From assembly GCA_027578815.1 (NCBI GenBank), contig JANBTH010000780.1:1-11427 (forward strand): a DNA stretch of 11,427 nt. The letters run 5' to 3'. Both the position numbers and the translations under genes were made by a program. The notes beneath the pieces are model-generated. The model was given only the letters and a program-made list of their open reading frames with translations. It was not told the DNA's origin and made no database searches. The stretch comes from Coemansia sp. RSA 1804. Taxonomy: Eukaryota > Kickxellomycota > Kickxellomycetes > Kickxellales > Kickxellaceae. Positions 1 to 7,258 of the stretch are shown in pieces. Position 1 is the stretch's first letter. Each line of letters begins with the position of its first letter.

Positions 1-242
1 TCGTGGAAGAGGTCGCCGCCAAGCAGAACCATGTCCGCCCTATGCGCCTTGGCCAGCTGCAGGATCTCGTCAAACGCATGGAACGAGTCTTCGCTGCGCA
101 CGGGGTCGCGCTCCATGAACCCAAGGTGGTTGTCGGTGGCCACCAGCACTGTCAGCGTGTTGGTGCAGCTGTCATTATTGGAGTTTCTGTCAGCGGAGGC
201 GACATTGGCGGTGGGTTCTGCTGCATTGGCTGCCACGGACAT
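1..242 (-). CDS. MRE11: MRE11 double-strand-break repair nuclease, N-terminal 80 codons (cut by window edge)
   Basis: Mre11 is the Mn-dependent 3'-5' exonuclease and endonuclease of the nuclear Mre11-Rad50-Nbs1/Xrs2 complex, which processes DNA double-strand breaks and acts at telomeres and in meiosis. The reverse strand reads an ATG at 242 followed by a polar extension of about 29 residues, then LTVLVATDNHLGF and ERDPVRSEDSFHAFDEI, and ends at MVLLGGDLFH. These are the first two metallophosphoesterase motifs, with metal ligands D37 and H39 (DNH) and D77 (GGDLFH); spacing and flanking residues match Mre11 rather than other phosphoesterases. The start is the first in-frame ATG after an upstream TGA and has G at -3. 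The rest of the nuclease domain, capping domain and C-terminus lie to the left of the window. No intron is needed in the visible part. The gene is divergent from SUA5. Confidence 0.93.
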   Translation of the reverse strand, partial: MSVAANAAEPTANVASADRNSNNDSCTNTLTVLVATDNHLGFMERDPVRSEDSFHAFDEILQLAKAHRADMVLLGGDLFH

Positions 243-661
243 TTCCTGTCAATTGATTGAGGAAAGTGAAAGAAAGAAGACAATATATATAACGAAGGCG
301 GCAGTGCGAAACAAAAGCGGAAGAGAAGGAGAAAGAGGACGCGCCTTCTCATGCTGCCATATTTTGTCAGCCGAACCAGGCTTGTTTGTTGTTGTTGCTG
401 CGCATGCACTCTGGCAGAGTCTATAGAATCGCCATCAGCGGATCAGCCAATCACCACGACGAGCCGGCTCAAGGCATACAGCAAAGTGCAAAAATGCTGC
501 TTCAGACTATTGTTATGTGACTGATCAAAGGTCGCCATTCCCTTTTTTTTCTTTGCTTCCTTTCAATTATCCTCATTAGAAAAAAGACAAGCTCATTTAG
601 CTCATTTGCTCCATACCTCTTCTCCTTTCTTTACTTTGCAAGCACGGGTCAGAGCACAGGC
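243..661. promoter_or_regulatory. Divergent intergenic region between MRE11 and SUA5
   Basis: These 419 bases separate two head-to-head start codons and must hold both promoters and both 5' leaders. On the MRE11 side an alternating TATATATA run sits at about 283-291, only some 40 bases from the MRE11 ATG, so it is either very close or not a true TATA box. On the SUA5 side there is no TATA box; instead a pyrimidine-rich stretch (about 539-575 and 617-637) precedes the start, as in many fungal promoters. A 13-base imperfect palindrome ACTCTGGCAGAGT lies at 408-420. No coding potential was recognised. Confidence 0.6.
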
Positions 662-2002
662 ATGGTCATTCCAGCAACCACGAGAACCGCCGCAGCGCTG
701 TCGGCAGGCACAGGCAGCCTCACCACGCGCGTCCTGTCAGCGCTGGGCACGCGGCTGGAGTTCGGATCGATGGAGGACGGCGGGTTTACAGCATCGGGCG
801 ACAGCACGGAGTGGATCGATGCCACGCGCAAGGAGCTGCGTGGCGGCGGATGCGTAGCGCTGCCGACGGAGACGGTGTACGGACTGGCTGCCAACGCACT
901 GGATGCCGGTGCGGTGCGCGCGATCTTTGGCGCCAAGGAAAGGCCGGCGGATAATCCGCTGATCGTGCACGTGTCGTCGATCCGCATGCTGCGCACGCTG
1001 TACCACTTGGAGCCGGCGCAGACAGTCCACGGCACTGATAATGCCGCCTTGGAGAGCGCCGGCGCCCTGGCTACGGCGGCGATGCAGCGGCGGCTGGACG
1101 ATGCCGAGCGCAGCAGCGGCCGCCGGTGGCCGGAGATTCCGCATGTGTACCATGCCGCCATCCGCCGCTTCTGGCCGGGGCCGCTGACGATTGTGCTGCC
1201 GCGCCCGCCGTGCATTCCCATCGAGGTGCTCGGCGGCCACGGCACCACCGTCGCCTTCCGCTTCCCGGCGCACCCCGTGGCGCGTGCCGCCATCGATGCC
1301 AGCGGCGTTCCCGTGGCTGCGCCCAGCGCCAACGCCTCGGGCCGTCCGTCGCCCACGCTGGCGCGCCACGTGACGCACGATCTCGCTGGCCGCATTGCGC
1401 TCGTTGTCGACGGCGGCCCGTGCGCTGTTGGAGTCGAGAGCACCGTGGTCGACGGCTACTCGCCCAACGCCTTTGTTTCGGCCGCCGCCGATGCTGCGCC
1501 GACGCTGTCGCCGTGCGTGCTGCGTCCCGGCGGCGTGTCGGTCGAGGCGCTGCAGGCGCTGGGCGGCGCGTGGCAGCGCGTCCGCGTGTATCGGCGCGAC
1601 TTTGCCAGCGCCGAGATCGAGGCGAATCCAACAACGCCGGGCATGAAGTACAGACACTACTCGCCTGCTGCGCCCGTGCACGTGGTCCGCGCCGGAGACC
1701 GCCAGGCCCTGCGCACAATGCAGACCGTGGACCGTCTGGCGCAGACTCACGCGGCTGTCGGCGTTGTTCTTGTTGGCGACGACTGCGTCAGGGTCCACGG
1801 CGAACAGGCTTTGTCCTCCTGCAGGGTCGTTGTGCGCCGTGTGGCCGATGCGCGCGGGCTGGCGCACTCTCTCTTTGCGCTTCTGCGCGATCTGGACGAG
1901 TCCGACCGCGTTGAGGCTATTGTGGTGCAGGGCGTGGGCGATGCTGGCGATGGTCTGGCCGTGATGAACCGCCTCGACAAGGCTGCATCGTTCCACGCGT
2001 AA
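662..2002 (+). CDS. SUA5: Threonylcarbamoyl-AMP synthase Sua5 (YrdC/Sua5 family)
   Basis: Sua5 makes L-threonylcarbamoyladenylate from threonine, bicarbonate and ATP, the first step of t6A formation at position 37 of ANN-decoding tRNAs; the KEOPS complex (or Qri7 in mitochondria) transfers the group. The 446 residues show the YrdC domain at about 45-310: PTETVYGL (68-75), the K92/R94 and DNPL stretch (AKERPADNPL, 91-100), WPGPLT (171-176), APSANASGRPSPTLA (220-234) and GVESTVVDG (257-265). Next come the interdomain linker TPGMKYRHYSP (325-335) and the Sua5 C-terminal domain, ending in GDGLAVMNRLDKAA as in yeast Sua5. Residues about 120-157 form an Ala/Arg-rich insertion compared with yeast. 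The start at 662 is preferred because residues 21-34 match the N-terminus of yeast Sua5, and its context (G at -3, G at +4) is good. M37 (position 770) could be a second start. The first 34 residues lack acids except E33, so mitochondrial targeting is possible. Confidence 0.95.
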   Translation: MVIPATTRTAAALSAGTGSLTTRVLSALGTRLEFGSMEDGGFTASGDSTEWIDATRKELRGGGCVALPTETVYGLAANALDAGAVRAIFGAKERPADNPLIVHVSSIRMLRTLYHLEPAQTVHGTDNAALESAGALATAAMQRRLDDAERSSGRRWPEIPHVYHAAIRRFWPGPLTIVLPRPPCIPIEVLGGHGTTVAFRFPAHPVARAAIDASGVPVAAPSANASGRPSPTLARHVTHDLAGRIALVVDGGPCAVGVESTVVDGYSPNAFVSAAADAAPTLSPCVLRPGGVSVEALQALGGAWQRVRVYRRDFASAEIEANPTTPGMKYRHYSPAAPVHVVRAGDRQALRTMQTVDRLAQTHAAVGVVLVGDDCVRVHGEQALSSCRVVVRRVADARGLAHSLFALLRDLDESDRVEAIVVQGVGDAGDGLAVMNRLDKAASFHA

Positions 2003-2267
2003 TTTCGCTGAAGGAAGCTTCGCTCTGCCAGCTTTCTTTTCCATGTGTGTGTTCTGCGTTATTGCAAGCGCCTTGTGCAGCTTCCTTTTTCGTTGCAATA
2101 TATGCGTGGATTTTCCGCAGACTCGAGCCAAAAGTGTGTCGCTTGCTGGTGTTTGCATGTGCAGCGCATCGTTTTCCTTTTTTCTTACGTGATTCCTGTT
2201 TGCTCATTGCCTTATATGGCTATATTCGATGCTTACATTAATGATGATGATTTTCAAGGGCTGGGAT

Positions 2268-2273
2268 AATAAA
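2268..2273 (+). terminator. Candidate poly(A) signal for SUA5
   Basis: AATAAA occurs 266 bases after the SUA5 stop codon, followed by T-rich then G-rich sequence (TTTTATTTTGGGG), the usual order of elements around a polyadenylation site. It is the first exact hexamer after the stop. The assignment rests on motif and position only. Confidence 0.4.
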
Positions 2274-2369
2274 AAACTTTTATTTTGGGGAAAGGGGGAA
2301 ATGGGACTTGACGGTTGGATGGGGGGGAGGAAGATAAAAACAAGGCAAAGGGAATCAAAGGCAAAAGGG

Positions 2370-2400
2370 AAACAAACAAAACAAACAAACAAACAAACAA
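2370..2400. repeat. (CAAA)n tetranucleotide microsatellite
   Basis: Positions 2382-2400 are four perfect CAAA units plus CAA, preceded by two more units with one extra A. It lies in noncoding sequence downstream of the SUA5 poly(A) signal and is a likely length-variable locus. Confidence 0.85.
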
Positions 2401-3485
2401 TCCCTCTCACATAATTTTATTTTTCCACGCAGCAGCACACGTGATGTGAATTTATGTAGAAAAAATTTTCTTTATTCCTTTGTTGAGGAAATAACAAGTG
2501 AAAGAAAAACAAAAAGCAAGGCGAGAAAGGGCGTGGGTAAAAAAATGTTTATCTCCTTTTTCCTTTTGCAATGGAAAAAGAACTAGAGTACGGGCGGCGG
2601 CTTCTGGAGCAAGGTTTGCCAAGTAAAGTAATTTTTGTTTTCAAGTAACGACAAGCAAAAAAGCCGTTTCTGGCCACTAGAAAGTCCGCCCGCAGTTTAT
2701 GTTAAATTTGTAGAGCAAATAAAACGCCTAGCGAATTTCAAATCTTTATTTATCCATTGTTTCGCTTTTTTTCCCGCTCTACATGTGCAAAAAAGGAAAA
2801 AAGAAAAAAACAGGATGCTTAATTATGTTACTTTTCATGCTAAAAGATTTGGCTTTATTGGACCCGGGGGAATACATGCATGCTGTTTTTTATCTCTTGC
2901 CTCATTTCTTTTTTATGACGATGTTTATAACGTATACCAATTTTCTTTCTTTTTCAATGTTGATGATATATACAAAAAGATGGGGAGAACGATAAAAAGG
3001 GTTGAATGACATGTCAAAGAAAAGAGAGAAGAAAAAAGATCAAGAAAAGAATGAAATAAAGCTCACCTTTCGTCCTCCAAAAAAAGGAGAGAAAAATCTC
3101 CCACCCCCTGAAACAGCCCTGCAAAAGCTAAAGCTAAAAGATACGCAACTTTGGGTCCTATGTGTCCTTTCTCTTTTGCCTTGTTCACGCACTTTCTCTT
3201 TTTTCATGCCATCGTTGTTGTTTTTTGATGTTGCTGATGCTGCGCCGCCTTTTTCTTTTTTTTTGTTGTTTTGGGTTTTACTTTTTATTTATCTACTTGA
3301 TTATTCCACTCATTCTTATTTTTCCTACTCTTATTTGCTTTGATTACAGGAATAAAAAAGGGAGGTATATTATTCTGTTTATTTTCCCCTTCTTCCTTTT
3401 TTCTTCAACATAACATACACTGGGGGAGTAGGAAAATACAAAACATAAAAGGGGGAGTGAATATAACAAAAGGGGAGGGAAACCG

Positions 3486-3495
3486 TATATAAAAA
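3486..3495 (+). promoter_or_regulatory. TATA-like element just before the SANT-repeat gene
   Basis: TATATAAAAA begins 20 bases before the ATG at 3506. This is a good match to a TATA box but is unusually close: a start site 30 or more bases downstream would fall inside the open frame. It may simply be A/T-rich leader, or it may hint that this ATG is not in all transcripts. Confidence 0.3.
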
Positions 3496-3505
3496 GGAAA
3501 AAAGG

Positions 3506-6121
3506 ATGCCACGACAGCATGACAACTCTCGAGAGATTCCTCAGCACCACCCATTGCATCAGCAGTTTTTTGGATCTCGTTCCCGCGCGCTGCTGCCTAT
3601 TCGGAGAGAGCTGATTGGCACTTCGATATCCGACCAGCGGCGAGGCGGAACGGTGGGAGAGGAGGCCGCGCAGGTTGCAACACAAGCGATTATCGCATCG
3701 AATGCCGCCGCCGCCGCTGCCGCCGCCGCTGCTGCTTCTGCCTCTGCTGCTGCTGGCGGCAGCGGTGGCTCATCCAAGCCCAAGGAGCAGCACCAGCAGC
3801 AATACTCGCACCAGTACTCGCACCAGCACCAGAGCCAGCACCAGCACCAGAGCCAGCACCAGCCAGCAGCAGACGCCTCAGGCTCCTCAATACCCGACTC
3901 TTCCGCAGGCGGTTCTGGCCCAGGCCCCGGCTCCGGCGCCCAGATCCTGGATCCTCAGTTCCTCTGGCAGCAGTGTCTGCCGTGGTCGTTTCTGTCAGCA
4001 ATGACGACGCCGCCGCAGTCAGCGCTAATGTATCCGACGCCAGCGGCCCCCATGCCAGCTGCTGCCGTGCAGCCAGTCGACGCTGGCCCAGCTGCAATAA
4101 CGGCAGCAGCAACAGTCTCCAACACCGACAATCACCACAACACTACTACAGCTACAAATGCCGCCAGCATTACCAGCGACAATGGCGAGATGCTTTTGAC
4201 GCCACCCGCCTTTGTGGATGCCAACGCCAGCAGCAGTAGCACTACTGCAGCGCCCTCAACAATCCTGGCCACCCCGTCGGTTATTCAGTCCCAGGACTCC
4301 TTATCTCTAAACGATAGTGCGGCTGCCGCTGCTGCTGCCGCTGCTGCCGTTGCTGCTGCAATGGCGATGGCTCCAATGGCTGTTCCTGCCGCCCTGTCAG
4401 CTCCCGTTATCCAGAATGAGCCTCCGCCGCCTCCCGTGACCTCCACTATTGTTTCCGCGCCAAACGATATAGCAGCATCAGCAACACCAGCGTTATCAGT
4501 ATCAGCATCAGCAGCTACAGCACAAGCACCACCAGCAGCAGCGTCGTCATCGTCCACGAGTCGGCCACACAGCGATGCTCAGCGGTCGGCCATCAGTATC
4601 AGCAGCAGCAAGTGGAACGCAGCAATGAGCAGCAACAAGCGGACAAAGGAGAGTTTTGGCGCCAGAACAAGTAATAGCGGCGGCGCCGGCGGAAGTGGAG
4701 TTGGAGGCGGCGCAGCGTCTGGCAGTGCTGGTGGAGACGGCGATGTCGAGATGGAGCAGCAGGAGACAACATCGCTGATCAAGCTAGCGTACCTGAATGT
4801 AGACCAGTTCTATGCGCTGCAGAACCTGATGCGCCAGCACGGCGATAGCGACTGGGCGATGCTTGGCCAGCTGATGGGAATCCGGCCAGCGGATCTAGCA
4901 AAGAACTGGGACGGATACTCGGTCAATACCAGGGTTACGCGTCAGTGGACAAAGGACGAAATGGAGCTGCTGGCCACTTGTCGCCAGATGGGCATTTGCT
5001 GCAGAACCACTGCCAAGATCATAGGAACCAAGCTCCCGCTGCAGTGCAGACGCAAGACATTGAAGCCTCCGCTGGATGTTGGGCCACGGAATTCGCGGGT
5101 ATCTTTGCGTCGCGCTATCAGTCCCGCTGCTGCTGGCGGCGGCGGAGGCGGAGGAGGCAGCGATTCAGAGGACGAAGCTATTGGCGGCGGCGGCGGTACT
5201 CTGGAAGATGCCAATGAATGGGACACTGGCCACGGCTCCATCGAGCCGCCTGCCACAAACGCAATTCTACCTACAACAGAAAACACGCTGGTGACTACGC
5301 TGGTTGAGCGGCAGGTGCAGACATCCGGCACCGTCGATTGGTCTTTGGTTAGCCAGCAAAGCGGATTTACTATCCAGCAATGCCTGGAACAGAGCCATTG
5401 CAGCAAGGGAAAGCGCTTATGGACATATACGCCGGGTATTGAGTTTGACTGGACGCTTGCGCACTCGATGCACCAATTCGTGGTTCAGTTCTACCCGTCT
5501 CCTACACCCGTTAACTTTATCGCCATGTCGAATTTCCTCTGGGTATCCATGGCCGACTGTCTGCGGATATTCGATTTACTGCGTGGCCGCATAGACTGGT
5601 CTCCGAGTACTATCGAGACTGTCAGATCGCTATGGGCCCAGGGATGCAGCAGCGCGCTGATTGCCCGTCAGCTGTCGCCCACTCTATCGGCCGCTGCGCT
5701 GGAGCGCCAGTGGATGCGGATCATTGGTCGTGGCAGTTTGAATCACGACGTTAATCCGCTGATCCCAAAGACTATTGACGATGACTCGGTTGCTGTTGTC
5801 AGCGCTGTTATTTCCGACCACACGGCACGTGCGGATCCGCAGGTGTCCGCGATGATTGTTGATGCGCGAGAGTCGCTGGCGCCGGTGGTTGACAGTGCTG
5901 TTGTTGATCAGTGCGTTTTGGCGTTACTCAGTGTCCATCCATTGTACGACTCGCGCAGAACGCGCCGCACAAGGACGCTGCTGCCTAGTGGCACCCACAC
6001 CTCGGGCACCACGCCAAACAGCGCTGACACCAGTATTGCTCACTCTGGGCATAGCATGAATAGCGGGATCACCAACATTATGAACTCTATTGCCAACGAA
6101 GGCATAGCCACAACCAACTTT

Positions 6122-6156
<35 letters not shown>

Positions 6157-6514
6157 CTTGCATCCCTTTCAACGGCATGAACATGTCGGCGGCAGCAGCA
6201 ACAACAACAACAGCAACAACAACAGCATTATCATCACTACCACAACTACTACCACTGGTGCATCACAGCACATGCACAACATCAACAACAACAGCACCAC
6301 CAGCGACACCAACCTTATCCTAAAAGACCACTGCAAGCGTAATAGCGGCCGATGGACAGCTGAGGAAACCACGCTGTTGGCTCAGTATGTAAGGATGTCA
6401 AAACCAGCCTCCATTATTGACTGGGCTCCATTTGCCGAGTCATTAGGCACAAAAACTGTTTACCAATGCAAAAACAAGTACCGGTCAATGAAACGGCACG
6501 GTACGTTAAAATAA
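3506..6514 (+). CDS. Large Myb/SANT-repeat protein with extensive low-complexity tracts
   Basis: This 1002-residue open frame is probably a nuclear DNA- or chromatin-binding protein, though its precise function is unknown. The clearest domain is a C-terminal Myb/SANT repeat at 949-998 (RWTAEETTLLAQYV, then DWAPFAESLG, then QCKNKYRSM) with tryptophans W950 and W973. A second is at 478-517 (RQWTKDEMELLATCRQMG, then CRRKTLK). Weaker repeat-like stretches occur at about 430-471 (FYALQNLMRQHGDSDWAMLG), 596-640 (DWSLVSQQSG), 648-697 and 698-742 (WSPSTIETVRSLW, then ALERQWMRI). Between them are disordered tracts: poly-Ala 67-77 and 272-281, His/Gln 93-119, Gly 544-551 followed by acidic SDSEDEA, poly-Gln 873-883, Asn 899-906 and Thr 911-917. 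The N-terminal 420 residues have no recognisable domain. The ATG at 3506 is the first in frame, with G at -3 and C at +4, and follows a TATA-like run. A transcription factor or chromatin-complex subunit are alternatives; telomere or rDNA binding cannot be judged. Confidence 0.85.
3704..3736 (+). repeat. GCN tract encoding 11 consecutive alanines
   Basis: Eleven alanine codons (mixed GCC and GCT) encode residues 67-77 of the SANT-repeat protein. Codons are interrupted rather than pure, which usually makes a tract more stable than a pure trinucleotide run. A similar ten-alanine tract is encoded at 4319-4348. Confidence 0.9.
3821..3862 (+). repeat. 18-bp in-frame tandem repeat encoding His/Gln/Ser
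   Basis: The unit CACCAGCACCAGAGCCAG is repeated exactly at 3821-3838 and 3839-3856 and begins a third time at 3857-3862, giving HQHQSQ twice plus HQ (residues 106-119). Being a multiple of three, copy changes would keep the frame. A related 12-base unit TACTCGCACCAG precedes it at 3803-3814, followed by TACTCG at 3815-3820. Confidence 0.9.
6122..6154 (+). repeat. CAA(CAG)10 tract encoding 11 glutamines
   Basis: One CAA and ten uninterrupted CAG codons encode residues 873-883 of the SANT-repeat protein. This is the purest repeat in the window and the likeliest to vary in length between strains. It sits in the long linker before the C-terminal SANT repeat. Confidence 0.93.
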
Positions 6515-7238
6515 ATAGCTTTTCTTTCTTTTCCTTCCCTTTTTCTCTTTTTTGGGGGGTTTGCTTGTTTTTGTTTGTTTTGTTTATTTATTTATTAGTT
6601 AAAGTGAGAAAAACTCTCCTTTCGAACAATCATGTATCTCATTACATGCAGTGTGTAAATAGGCAATTTTATATATTTGATGGGTCATCTCGATGCCAAG
6701 ACTTTGTGGATACATGTATAAATAGAAAATAATATAATATATGTGTTAGATTTTTGACAACGACTCTTTCACCTGAAATAAATAAAAAAGAAGGTACGAA
6801 AGAAAAGATAGGAATCTCACGGACTTTGCTAAACAATAAAAAAGTACCTTATCTCTTTCTATACTTTTCTAGTTCATGTGTATGGATGGGAAATATAGAG
6901 TATATGAAAAACTGCACGCGTTGCAGATCCTTTTTTCTTTTAGTCTTTTTTCCTTTCCTCATTTGGCAACCTTTAACATCTCCACCCAATTTTGCGGGGC
7001 ATTTCACGGGAGAAGGAATTAAAATACATACATCATCAATTTCCACTTGCTGTTCTTGTCTTGTTTTGTTGCTCGTGATTCGGCTATTTATTTCTTTATG
7101 TTAAAGTGTGGAGCGGAATAAGAGGCTCCATTGGATAAAGTGCCCCCCCTCTCCTAGCTAAGATCATGGTTTTTTCCTTTTGTTCGCATCTTGTGGTTGG
7201 TGATTGGAGACAAGCGAATGACCCACTCTGCCTTCTTT

Positions 7239-7258
7239 ATTTTATTTTATTTTATTTT
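7239..7258. repeat. (ATTTT)4 pentanucleotide repeat
   Basis: Four perfect ATTTT units are preceded by TTT and end at a G. The repeat lies in noncoding spacer and overlaps the uncertain open frame 7166-7654, where it reads as phenylalanine, leucine, isoleucine and tyrosine codons. Confidence 0.9.

Larger units (their letters stand above)
2003..3505. other. AT-rich intergenic spacer between SUA5 and the SANT-repeat gene
   Basis: This stretch of 1.5 kb holds the SUA5 3' region and the upstream region of the next gene. It is dominated by poly-T, poly-A and pyrimidine or purine tracts, with a (CAAA)n repeat near 2370-2400 and several G-runs (2287-2327 and 3422-3479). Two long open frames (2635-3009, without an ATG at its first codon, and 3002-3343) run through it, but their codons are mostly TTT, CTT, AAA-type and resemble random reading of the tracts. 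A GC-richer island at 2571-2695 could be part of a small spliced gene (see findings). An E-box-like CACGTG lies at 2438-2443. I saw no tRNA-like clover leaf or convincing C/D snoRNA on either strand. Confidence 0.55.

Noticed and set aside
649..1914. Other long frames over SUA5 (minus 649-1443 and 1071-1718, plus 1126-1914)
   Set aside because: They are composition shadows of the same GC-rich gene, with Arg/Ala-rich translations and no recognisable motif.
737..2158. A 473-codon open frame on the minus strand opposite SUA5
   Set aside because: It mirrors the GC-rich third positions of SUA5, is rich in Arg, Ala and His with no domain, and SUA5 on the plus strand has unmistakable family motifs.
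2236..2260. ATGATGATGA resembling a C box of a C/D snoRNA
   Set aside because: No CTGA D box lies within the expected 60-120 bases downstream, nor terminal stem sequence.
3002..3413. Open frames of 113 and 83 codons upstream of the SANT-repeat gene
   Set aside because: They read poly-pyrimidine tracts as Phe, Leu, Ser and Cys codons and have no domain; similar frames occur in every spacer of this window.
6601..6640. GTTCGAA on the minus strand as a possible tRNA T-loop
   Set aside because: The flanking bases do not pair into a T stem and no acceptor, D or anticodon arm can be placed.
6754..7104. 116-codon frame in the second spacer
   Set aside because: It has no ATG at its beginning, tract-like composition and no domain.
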